Of a stretch of 64,000 nucleotides of DNA, positions 17,441-24,859 are shown one piece after another; position 1 is the first letter of the stretch; each line of letters starts with the position of its first letter. The notes under the pieces are model-generated. The model had not been told where the DNA came from. It made no database searches and saw nothing but the letters and a program-made list of their open reading frames with translations. Source of the stretch: Paenibacillus uliginis N3/975 (lineage in GTDB: Bacteria > Bacillota > Bacilli > Paenibacillales > Paenibacillaceae). The translations under genes were made by a program, and so were the position numbers. The DNA lies in assembly GCF_900177425.1 (NCBI RefSeq), contig NZ_LT840184.1, positions 3,450,263-3,514,262 of the forward strand, read 5' to 3'.

Positions 17441-18478
17441 TCAGCCCAAGTAACGGTGGTACAAGCTTTTCGCCTCCATCAGATCAGAGGTTCCATGTAT
17501 CAGAGCTCTTCCGTCAGCAAAAAACACGATCCGGCAGCGGCTCATTTGAAAGATAACCATATACGGATTGAGCGCTGTCTTTCCTTCAGCCAGTCTGGTT
17601 AAGCGATCAGCCAACAGCTTGAGATCAAGCTCCATTCTACGTGCTGGCCTGATCTGGACGGTATCCCGTCCACAAAGCACTTCACTTTTTGTACTGTTGA
17701 CAGAAGATAAAAAGGGGTATACCGGATGTGTTCCACAAGATGGACAATCACTCTTCCGAGCTTGATCTAGCTTCATTTCAAAGGATTCATTCCGCCACAG
17801 ATCAAAAGAGAGAAGATTCATACGGAGCGTGTCACGATGACCAGCGAGAAACTTCATCGCCTCCATACTCTGATGGGCTACGACCATCTGCACAGCCTGT
17901 GGGAGAATACCAGTTGTATCACACGTATCTCCGCCTAGTGGTACCGTACCAAGCAGACAATGTAGACAAGGTGTGTGTCCCGGAAGAAAGGTATACGTCA
18001 TGCCGGCGCTTCCTACGCACCCTCCGTATATCCAAGGCGTATTTTGCTTCTGAGAAATATCATTGATGATAAGCCGAGTATCAAAATTATCGGTTGCATC
18101 CATGATCAGATCACAATCACGAGCCAGCTCTTCTAACTCTTCGGCACGGACATCCATGACATGAGCTTCGATTTCCACCTCTGAATTAATGGACTTCAAA
18201 CGCAACTTTGCAGCTTCCGCTTTAGGAAGATGATTCTCGGCGTCCTGCTCTGTAAACAGCTGCTGCCTCTGTAAATTGCTCCACTCCACATAATCACGAT
18301 CTACGATCGTAATCCAGCCGACACCAGCCCGCACCATAGTTTCTGCAACTGCACTGCCGAGCGCGCCCGCTCCAACGATAAGTACGTGACTGCTTCCAAG
18401 TTTCGCCTGACCCTCCACTCCAAAGGGAGCAAAACGTTCTTGCCTGGAATAACGGCTTTCCCGGTTATGTTCTTTCAC
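17441..18478 (-). CDS. moeB: MoeB/ThiF-type adenylyltransferase
   Basis: E1-like enzyme that adenylates the C-terminal Gly-Gly of a small sulfur-carrier protein (MoaD or ThiS) for molybdopterin or thiamine synthesis. The roughly 345-residue protein has the nucleotide motif VLIVGAGALGSAVAETMVRAGVG, the R-QQLF segment (NLQRQQLFTEQDA), the zinc pairs CLHC and CPSC, and the crossover region TCDTTGILPQAV. A C-terminal sub-domain of about 80 residues replaces the rhodanese domain found in some relatives. A TTG at 18484 is in frame, but GAGGGGAGGGG is better spaced for the GTG at 18478. No other Moco genes are adjacent, so MoeB versus ThiF is unresolved. Confidence 0.82.
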   Translation of the reverse strand: MKEHNRESRYSRQERFAPFGVEGQAKLGSSHVLIVGAGALGSAVAETMVRAGVGWITIVDRDYVEWSNLQRQQLFTEQDAENHLPKAEAAKLRLKSINSEVEIEAHVMDVRAEELEELARDCDLIMDATDNFDTRLIINDISQKQNTPWIYGGCVGSAGMTYTFLPGHTPCLHCLLGTVPLGGDTCDTTGILPQAVQMVVAHQSMEAMKFLAGHRDTLRMNLLSFDLWRNESFEMKLDQARKSDCPSCGTHPVYPFLSSVNSTKSEVLCGRDTVQIRPARRMELDLKLLADRLTRLAEGKTALNPYMVIFQMSRCRIVFFADGRALIHGTSDLMEAKSLYHRYLG

Positions 18479-18520
18479 GTTCAAGCCCCTCCCCTCTCAA
18501 AATAACCTTAGTGTTAAAGT

Positions 18521-18569
18521 AGAAACGATGGCTTTGCCGTCCTATAAAGACGGCAAAGCCGTCGTTTCT
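18521..18569 (-). promoter_or_regulatory. Long hairpin in the moeB leader
   Basis: A 21-bp inverted repeat (arms 18521-18541 and 18549-18569, one mismatch that is G-U in RNA) surrounds a 7-nt loop. It lacks a T tract on either strand, so it is not a classic terminator. On the minus strand it falls between the predicted moeB promoter and the ribosome site. Confidence 0.7.
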
Positions 18570-18574
18570 GTGAG

Positions 18575-18619
18575 AAATATAGGTCAATTATAATCTAAAC
18601 TTATACTTGACCTATATTT
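18575..18619 (-). promoter_or_regulatory. Inverted repeat bracketing a putative moeB -10 box
   Basis: A perfect 13-bp inverted repeat (AAATATAGGTCAA at 18575-18587, complement at 18607-18619) with a 19-bp spacer. A minus-strand TATAAT (18592-18587) lies at the inner edge of one arm. It could be an operator; no good -35 hexamer was seen. Confidence 0.45.
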
Positions 18620-18620
18620 T

Positions 18621-18648
18621 GAAAAAAGCCACTCCGGGCGGAGTGGCC
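18621..18648 (-). terminator. Terminator of the ABC-F gene
   Basis: On the minus strand a GCCACTCC / GGAGTGGC hairpin is followed by six T residues, 12 nt beyond the ABC-F stop codon. Confidence 0.88.
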
Positions 18649-18659
18649 TTCAAGCATGA

Positions 18660-20210
18660 TCAGGATTGATGTGACCAATCTTCCACATTCCAGATCTTCG
18701 TTACCCAGTCTTCATAGAAGTCAGGTTCATGGGATACGAGCAGTACGGTGCCTTTGAATTCTCTGAGCGCTCTCTTCAGTTCTTCCTTAGCGACAACATC
18801 CAAGTGATTTGTCGGTTCGTCGAACAGAATCCAGTTGCTCTCGCGCATTAACAGTTTGCACAAGCGCACTTTCGCTTGCTCACCGCCGCTCAACGCTTTC
18901 AGCGGGCGGGTAATATGTTCATTTTTCAGGCCACAGCGTGCCAGATGAGCGCGAACTTCGTGTTGGTTCAGATGCGAGTACTCGTTCCATACATCATCAA
19001 TTGGTGTCAAATTGCCAGCTCGTACTTCCTGTTCGAAGTATGACGGGAACAAAAAGTCACCTTGATATGTTTTGCCGCTGTATGGTTGTATTTTCCCCAG
19101 AATGGTCTTGAGAAGAGTAGATTTACCGACACCGTTGCAGCCGACGATTGCAATTTTCTCTCCACGTTCAATTGTAATAGACATCTTAGGCAGCAGCGGA
19201 CGGTCGTACCCGATTTCAAAATCGATGCCTTCAAATACTGTTTTACCGCTAGCACGGGCTTCCTTAAAATTGAATACGGGCTTTGCAGCTTCTTCGGGAC
19301 GGTCAATTCGTTCCAGTCGATCCAGCTGTTTCTCACGGCTCTTCGCCCGACCGGATGTCGAGTAACGCGCCTTGTTCCGCTGAATGAAGTCCTCTTGTTT
19401 CTTGATGAACTCCTGCTGCTTCTCATATGCATCGATATGCTGATTCTTATTAATATCAGCCATCTCAAGGAATTTTTCATAGTTCGCTGTATAACGTGTT
19501 AATTTCGCAAATTCTAGATGATAAATAATGTCTACCACCTGATTCATAAATTCCGTATCATGCGATATGAGCATGAATGCATATGGATACTGCTTCAAAT
19601 ATTGCGTAAGCCAATCAATATGCTCAACGTCCAAGTAGTTTGTCGGCTCATCCAGCAACAGAACGGTCGGCTTTTCCAAAAGTAACTTAGCCAGCAGAAC
19701 CTTCGTCCGTTGTCCTCCACTGAGCGTGGCTACATCCCGGTCAAGACCGATTACAGACAATCCTAAACCGTTAGCCATTTCTTCGACCTTAACATCGATC
19801 AAATAGAAATCGCCGATTTCCAGTTGCTCCTGGATTTCTCCCATCTGCTCAAGCAACACTTCGAGCTCTTCAGGAGAAGCATCGCCCATTTTGTCCGTAA
19901 TCGTCATCATTTCTTGTTCCAGTTCCAGCAGGGGCAGAAAAGCATCTTTCAAAATATCGCGAACCGTTTTACCCGGCGTCAGCTTGGTGTGCTGATCCAA
20001 ATATCCATAACGCACTTTTGGAGTCCACTCTACCTTACCGCTGTCTTTCAGCAGCTGGCCAGTCAAAATATTCATTAAGGTCGATTTACCAACACCGTTA
20101 GCACCGACAAGACCTACATGCTCACCGGCAAGCAACCGGAATGAAACATCCTTGAACAAGGTACGGTCTCCAAAATTGTGGGAAACATTCTCTACTGTCA
20201 ATAAACTCAT
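18660..20210 (-). CDS. ABC-F family ATPase
   Basis: A 516-residue soluble protein with two ABC domains and no membrane segments, so it acts on the ribosome rather than in transport. Walker A motifs are GANGVGKST (about residue 37) and GCNGVGKST (about 358). Signatures are LSGGQRTK and LSGGEQAK, and Walker B motifs are LLLDEPTNYLD and ILFDEPTNHLD. The linker between domains (about 240-310) is rich in Lys, Gln and Arg, as in translation-factor ABC-Fs of the YkpA/Uup/EttA type. It could be a housekeeping factor or an antibiotic-resistance ABC-F; the linker alone does not decide. AGGAG stands 11 nt before the ATG, inside a short upstream reading frame. Confidence 0.9.
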   Translation of the reverse strand: MSLLTVENVSHNFGDRTLFKDVSFRLLAGEHVGLVGANGVGKSTLMNILTGQLLKDSGKVEWTPKVRYGYLDQHTKLTPGKTVRDILKDAFLPLLELEQEMMTITDKMGDASPEELEVLLEQMGEIQEQLEIGDFYLIDVKVEEMANGLGLSVIGLDRDVATLSGGQRTKVLLAKLLLEKPTVLLLDEPTNYLDVEHIDWLTQYLKQYPYAFMLISHDTEFMNQVVDIIYHLEFAKLTRYTANYEKFLEMADINKNQHIDAYEKQQEFIKKQEDFIQRNKARYSTSGRAKSREKQLDRLERIDRPEEAAKPVFNFKEARASGKTVFEGIDFEIGYDRPLLPKMSITIERGEKIAIVGCNGVGKSTLLKTILGKIQPYSGKTYQGDFLFPSYFEQEVRAGNLTPIDDVWNEYSHLNQHEVRAHLARCGLKNEHITRPLKALSGGEQAKVRLCKLLMRESNWILFDEPTNHLDVVAKEELKRALREFKGTVLLVSHEPDFYEDWVTKIWNVEDWSHQS

Positions 20211-20212
20211 AG

Positions 20213-20245
20213 TTACGGTAACTCCTGTCTATACAATAAACTCAT
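20213..20245 (-). other. Possible leader mini-ORF repeating the ABC-F start
   Basis: A ten-codon frame (M-S-L-L-Y-R-Q-E-L-P) ends 2 nt before the ABC-F start. Its first 12 bases, ATGAGTTTATTG, are identical to the first 12 of the ABC-F gene. The ribosome site of the ABC-F gene lies within it. It has no ribosome site of its own, and the predicted transcription start falls almost on its ATG, so it would have to be translated leaderless. Translation is not shown. Confidence 0.35.
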
Positions 20246-20248
20246 TAC

Positions 20249-20276
20249 ATGTTAAATAGGGTTTTATCACAGTCAA
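20249..20276 (-). promoter_or_regulatory. Predicted promoter of the ABC-F gene inside an inverted repeat
   Basis: On the minus strand TTGACT (20276-20271) and TAACAT (20254-20249) have a 16-bp spacer. They lie between the arms of a perfect 13-bp inverted repeat (20231-20243 and 20277-20289). Confidence 0.5.
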
Positions 20277-20329
20277 GAGTTTATTGTATCACATTAAGCG
20301 ACCAAGCCGAAATCATAACTTTTCAGGCT

Positions 20330-21322
20330 TTACATCACACCTGAGTTAGCACAGTTTTTCTCCCTGTAGCCCGCGGCAGCAGCCTCTTTCCGGTTGCTAA
20401 AAGCTTCCTGCACATCATAAGGAAATGAACACGTATTTCTGTAATAATATTTAAGACCGGTACTTGAATCCACACTTCCGAAGTACACCGGAGTCTTTAC
20501 AAGTCTGCCCCCACCAAAAGCGTAATTATTATAATATCGGTCACCAATAGGTATACCTTGGACAAAAGCCATCAATCCGATATCATTAATCGTGTTGACC
20601 CATTCTTCTTGAGCGATAACAGGCAATGAAAAGGTATAAGAAATACCGTTTCTTACAGACAAGTTATTGTGACGCTCTATATAATAGGCTAGATCATCTT
20701 GAATTGCGTGTACAATCGATATTCGCCTTATTTCTTCAAAGGTCACTTGCTTGTCCAGAAGTGCTATTCCTGTATTACCCACAAGTTCAGACTGCAATCC
20801 TGAATACCATAGTCTGCTGGAACCATTGTACGCTTCCGCCACGTTGTCCAATGTGAAATGAATGCTGTTGCCTTCACCATCGTAATAAGCATATGGAATT
20901 TTGGGACTCCAAGTATGACGGAAAGATTCCACTCCGTCCGGTCCCGTAAAGGATTGCATAGCATAGATATAGTACCCGTCATAATCCACTACGGCTATAG
21001 CCGGGATATACCACCATAGTGCCGCTTGGGCTTGAAGATCCTCCTCTATGCCAAAGTTTAAATACAGTGTTCTTGAAAATGTTTCCAGAGCCCTCTCCTT
21101 GTCTGCACGAAACCGCTTGAATGATTCATATCCCGCTTCCTGTGACTGAGCCTCGTTCACGTTCAGCATCTCCCCGCCATCCTGAATTGCCGTCCGCAGC
21201 CCGGCCGAATATTTCATTTCAACAAAAGCGGTATCTACCACATTGCCTGTGTGCATGCTAAGCAGCAGAAAGAAAGGAAAGAACACAGCCGTAAACAGAA
21301 TGGCCAAATCAGTAATCTTCAT
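20330..21322 (-). CDS. Tad-like operon membrane-anchored protein of unknown function
   Basis: A 330-residue protein with one N-terminal membrane segment (LAILFTAVFFPFFLLLSMHTG, about 5-27) followed by a large extracytoplasmic region rich in Tyr, Asn and Ser. The segment leads into an Asn/Gln-rich helix, as in pseudopilin-like proteins. Two late cysteines (NTCSFPY and EKNCANSG) could form a disulfide. The ATG follows GGAGGG and overlaps the preceding gene by 14 nt. It is the last gene of the ten-gene operon. No family was recognised. Confidence 0.75.
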   Translation of the reverse strand: MKITDLAILFTAVFFPFFLLLSMHTGNVVDTAFVEMKYSAGLRTAIQDGGEMLNVNEAQSQEAGYESFKRFRADKERALETFSRTLYLNFGIEEDLQAQAALWWYIPAIAVVDYDGYYIYAMQSFTGPDGVESFRHTWSPKIPYAYYDGEGNSIHFTLDNVAEAYNGSSRLWYSGLQSELVGNTGIALLDKQVTFEEIRRISIVHAIQDDLAYYIERHNNLSVRNGISYTFSLPVIAQEEWVNTINDIGLMAFVQGIPIGDRYYNNYAFGGGRLVKTPVYFGSVDSSTGLKYYYRNTCSFPYDVQEAFSNRKEAAAAGYREKNCANSGVM

Positions 21323-21863
21323 TCAAAACCATCCCTCCATACGGAAAGGCAATAACTGACTTATTCCCTGAATTCGATCCTGTTAGAGCATCGAACAACA
21401 CAATGGAAGGCGTACGATTCTGACTACTTACCTTCACTTGAAAAAAGTCTCCGGCTGTTAACTTGTAAATTTGACTGCGATCATCTAGGGGCAAGTCAGT
21501 ATCAGGGAATAAATGCCCTAAAATTTCCGCTTCGTAATAGGCATCATAAACGACAGCAAAACTGTTTTGAAACGTTTCGGGATCGGACGAATCACGATAC
21601 TCTGGGTCATACTTCTTATGCTGATGCTCCATCGCAATCTCATACAGATTGCCGGTTGCACCCAACTCACGAGTAAAATCCTGATACATTTGGGGTGATA
21701 CATACCCTTTCATCCGGACACTATCCACGAACTTAGTCACAGATTGATGTACAATAATTCTGGACAGATCATCCTGCCTTCTGGCACTTTCTCCCGCTGG
21801 TACCATATTCAACAGCAGGACTGCCAAAAAAGCTGCAAACCATTTGGACACCGAGTTTGACAT
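21309..21863 (-). CDS. Tad-like operon small anchored protein, pseudopilin-like
   Basis: A 184-residue protein with an N-terminal hydrophobic stretch (WFAAFLAVLLLNMVPAGES) that could be a signal peptide or anchor. A polar domain follows, beginning RRQDDLSRIIVHQSVTKFVDSVRMKGYVSPQMYQDF; this 'start, tyrosine-rich, amphipathic' pattern is also seen in minor pilin-like proteins of Gram-positive secretion operons. GAGGTAAAGG precedes the ATG. The gene overlaps the next one and starts 3 nt after the previous stop. Confidence 0.7.
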   Translation of the reverse strand: MSNSVSKWFAAFLAVLLLNMVPAGESARRQDDLSRIIVHQSVTKFVDSVRMKGYVSPQMYQDFTRELGATGNLYEIAMEHQHKKYDPEYRDSSDPETFQNSFAVVYDAYYEAEILGHLFPDTDLPLDDRSQIYKLTAGDFFQVKVSSQNRTPSIVLFDALTGSNSGNKSVIAFPYGGMVLNEDY

Positions 21864-21866
21864 CCT

Positions 21867-22262
21867 TTACCTCACCTTAATATGCTGAATGCTGTTTATT
21901 GTTCCAGACATACTGTACGAATAGTTAGCCTGATATCTGGCACCGGCCTCGATAACTGATAGATTAACGGAATCCAGATCCAACCCCGGAAGGAACATTA
22001 CGCCGTCAACAGACATTTCATACTTTCCCTGCTGGACCTCCTGCAGCATAAATAACACCTCACTACCCAAAAATGTTAAGTCATCCGTACTGCTGCGCAT
22101 TTTCACAGTAGTTATGGCCGAACTTTGTTCTTGAGTCATTAGATTGACTGCTTCTAACGCCGCGTCGATCTCAGATTGCATATGAAAGGAAAACCAGCAG
22201 GCACCCATGAACAAAGCTGCAGCCGCAGCTATTTCGATCATCGTAACTGTTTGCTCTCTCAA
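21867..22262 (-). CDS. Tad-like operon TadE/pilin-like protein
   Basis: A 131-residue protein whose N-terminus, TVTMIEIAAAAALFMGACWF, resembles a type IV prepilin: a short charged leader, a Glu that would sit at about +5, then a hydrophobic helix. The Gly at -1 that prepilin peptidases prefer is missing. The rest is Ser/Thr/Val-rich and probably extracytoplasmic. The start is a TTG with CAGGAG eight nt upstream. The role as a minor pilin is inferred from position and N-terminal shape. Confidence 0.7.
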   Translation of the reverse strand: MREQTVTMIEIAAAAALFMGACWFSFHMQSEIDAALEAVNLMTQEQSSAITTVKMRSSTDDLTFLGSEVLFMLQEVQQGKYEMSVDGVMFLPGLDLDSVNLSVIEAGARYQANYSYSMSGTINSIQHIKVR

Positions 22263-22288
22263 TTGATCAGCTCCTGAATCTCAACACT

Positions 22289-22747
22289 TTACTGGACAAA
22301 AATAATTCCCCGAATCACATTTGAGGTGTCCTTGACAATCGTTGCCTTAAACTTACCGCTGGGATTAACATACTCAGAACTTTTTTCATTTAAGGTTTGT
22401 GCTAAGGCGCCTTGACGGGAGTCTGGATGCTCTACGGAACCTTCCGTATTCAACACATTACCGTACCATTGTCCTCCAGGGTTTTTACCTGTTTTAATCA
22501 TAATGCCGAATTGGTCCTTATCTTTGTACTTGCGGAGTGCATTCGTTACTTGCGATCCGCTGATTGTTGTTCCGTCATATACAGTAAAAGCTGCCTGGGA
22601 CAGCTCAGTCTGAATATCCGAAAAATTATTTTGTGCGGTTTTGGTTGCTTCCTGGGCAGATATAAACAAAATTACTACAATGGTAATCAATGCGATGGTC
22701 AGGAAAATACCAGCTGCCACTTTAAGAGCCGATGAAGCATTATTCAT
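22289..22747 (-). CDS. Candidate major pilin of the Tad-like system
   Basis: A 152-residue protein with an N-terminal hydrophobic helix (ALKVAAGIFLTIALITIVVILFIS, about 7-30), an Ala/Thr/Gln/Asn-rich amphipathic continuation (AQEATKTAQNNFSDIQTELSQAAF), and a small globular end. This is the architecture of a pilin subunit. AAGGAGGA, the strongest ribosome site in the operon, precedes its ATG, which fits a high-copy subunit. No G-x4-E processing site is visible. Automated annotation sometimes mislabels such proteins as permeases; one membrane helix argues against that. Confidence 0.7.
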   Translation of the reverse strand: MNNASSALKVAAGIFLTIALITIVVILFISAQEATKTAQNNFSDIQTELSQAAFTVYDGTTISGSQVTNALRKYKDKDQFGIMIKTGKNPGGQWYGNVLNTEGSVEHPDSRQGALAQTLNEKSSEYVNPSGKFKATIVKDTSNVIRGIIFVQ

Positions 22748-22789
22748 AATTTATATCCTCCTTGTCCCTCATGAAAGAGACGCATTATT

Positions 22790-24859
22790 TTACAATCTTT
22801 GAATTTGTTCATAGTAAGCATTCATCTGTGTAAAACTCATACCAATAAGCGGAATGACAAGATACATAAAAATAAGACCGTACATCGGTGCAAATCCGAT
22901 CATTCGTCCCCACGCTGCCTTCGTGTCGATCATCCGTTCATACTCCTGTTTCCGCTGTTCAAATACAAACGCCATTTCACCTTCTAAATCGTCAAAAACG
23001 TCTCTGATCGGTACTTTATCAACGGCCAGAAGCAACTTATCTACGAGACGCTGAAAATCCGGAAACCATATATCATGCTTCAACTCTTGAAGCGCAAGTT
23101 CCGCACCGTGCTCGTAATGTAGTAAACTTTTCTGAATAGGAACTTTAAACATGACAGCAAACCGGCTCAGCCACTCCAGGACACCTTCAACCGATATGCG
23201 CTCCATTCCCCTTATGATGGAAATGACCGTCTGAAATTGGTATACTTCATGTTTCATTTCCAAACTTCGAACCTTTCGGTGAAAGATAAGAGTCCAGAGC
23301 GGAAAATAAAATGCAATAACCGCAGCCATAATAGAGGATAGTACTTCCCACCATTTTAAATATTCGAGATTAAACCGCTCTAGTTTACTGAGCACCCGCT
23401 CGACGGTTATAGATATTTGATCTTGTGTCATGCCTTTGCCATCAACTGTTATCACGGCTTCCTTTACCTGATCAAAAGAAACTTCATTCGATCGGTTCAA
23501 ATAATCCATTACCGCCCGATCTGTTTCAGCCCTCTGGTAAGCTTCTTTCTCCTGCTCTGGGTTCATCTTTCCGAACAATGAAATCTGTGACACTGGTGCA
23601 TAAAGCAGCTGACGCTTACTGCTATGATGAAGATACATGCATGCCGTTAGCACAACAGAGAACGCAACGACCCCCGAGACAATCCGTCGAATGTAAAACC
23701 ACTCCAACCGCAAACGTGTATTGCTTTCCTTTAGCAATCTAATACGCCATTCATGCTTAGGGGTACCTGGAATCGGCATCAGCACATTCACCAAAATTCG
23801 CAGGAGCTTAAACCTATAAAGCTGTTCTTCCCATGAAGCTCTGTCAAATCCTGCACGATAATCAGACTCACTGTTTTGTTGAAGCTTCTGTAGGAGGGTG
23901 TAGGCTACAATAATGACCACGTAAATTGATAGTTTCGTGATCATGCCTAACTTGCTCATATAAAACTCATCCATGGCCGGGAAGCTTGCTCGAGCCCAAT
24001 TCTCTATCGGCTTGGTAAAAAATACAGGAGCAAGCGCAATGATATTTAAACCCTTTAACAAGTAATCAAGCTTGTCTCTACGAAGTATTTCGAGCTGAGT
24101 CTCTTTCGTTAAACCACTTAATCCTTGAAGAAAGATGGAGCTATTCTTTTTGGCGTGGTCGCCGAATTCCATAACCAGATGTGCTATGCCTGCAAAAGCT
24201 TTCAAATACCGGTTAGGTGCAGTCTCATAATAACGATCCAATTGTTCCTCAGGGTCCTGAGATATTAGTGCATTGTAAATACGTGTAGCATGAATTGAAA
24301 TTTCATGACCTGCTGTCTCCGCCCCTTCATAGATCGACTCCTCAACCATGCCGTGCTGCTGGTAATGATGCCTTACATTGGAGAACAGCTCAACCGATTG
24401 AACCAAAAGTCTCCGCTCCAACCTATTCATAAACACGTCAATCATCAAATCATGAATTACGATCGCCGCTAGCAGAGCAACCAATATAAATCCGAGCCCA
24501 GGATTCATCCAAATCAGGAGAACAGCAGTCAATCCGGCTGATATCGCGACTGCTAACGTTATTTTCATCGTTTCATAACGAAGAGAAATTTCATCGTATG
24601 GATGTATGATCGATATTTTTTTCCGCATCCGCTTTACGTACGAAGACAACAGAGGCAGTCTTAAAGCATGGATATATGCGGCTTGGAACCATTGACGGTG
24701 TTTATATCGTAACTGACCGGACGTATTGGACTCATATCCGATGCTAAAGCCTTCCTCCTGCCTGTTTCTTTTTTGTATGAATATGATTGCTCCATATAAA
24801 ACAGCAAACAACAGTAGGGATATTGAAAGAATGTAAATAAGTACGTCTTTTGTGGTCAC
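22790..24859 (-). CDS. TadB/TadC-like membrane platform fusion
   Basis: A protein of about 689 residues with an N-terminal membrane segment (VLIYILSISLLLFAVLYGAIIFI) and two successive copies of the type II secretion system F / TadB-TadC architecture. The first half has a helix pair near 120-160 and another near 270-330. The second half has helices near 410-430, 520-540 and at the C-terminus (FAPMYGLIFMYLVIPLIGMSF). Standard Tad loci encode TadB and TadC separately. The frame opens at 24892, but GGGGAGGG marks the GTG at 24859, which overlaps the ATPase stop as GTGA. It would form the inner-membrane platform driven by the ATPase. Confidence 0.8.
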   Translation of the reverse strand: MTTKDVLIYILSISLLLFAVLYGAIIFIQKRNRQEEGFSIGYESNTSGQLRYKHRQWFQAAYIHALRLPLLSSYVKRMRKKISIIHPYDEISLRYETMKITLAVAISAGLTAVLLIWMNPGLGFILVALLAAIVIHDLMIDVFMNRLERRLLVQSVELFSNVRHHYQQHGMVEESIYEGAETAGHEISIHATRIYNALISQDPEEQLDRYYETAPNRYLKAFAGIAHLVMEFGDHAKKNSSIFLQGLSGLTKETQLEILRRDKLDYLLKGLNIIALAPVFFTKPIENWARASFPAMDEFYMSKLGMITKLSIYVVIIVAYTLLQKLQQNSESDYRAGFDRASWEEQLYRFKLLRILVNVLMPIPGTPKHEWRIRLLKESNTRLRLEWFYIRRIVSGVVAFSVVLTACMYLHHSSKRQLLYAPVSQISLFGKMNPEQEKEAYQRAETDRAVMDYLNRSNEVSFDQVKEAVITVDGKGMTQDQISITVERVLSKLERFNLEYLKWWEVLSSIMAAVIAFYFPLWTLIFHRKVRSLEMKHEVYQFQTVISIIRGMERISVEGVLEWLSRFAVMFKVPIQKSLLHYEHGAELALQELKHDIWFPDFQRLVDKLLLAVDKVPIRDVFDDLEGEMAFVFEQRKQEYERMIDTKAAWGRMIGFAPMYGLIFMYLVIPLIGMSFTQMNAYYEQIQRL

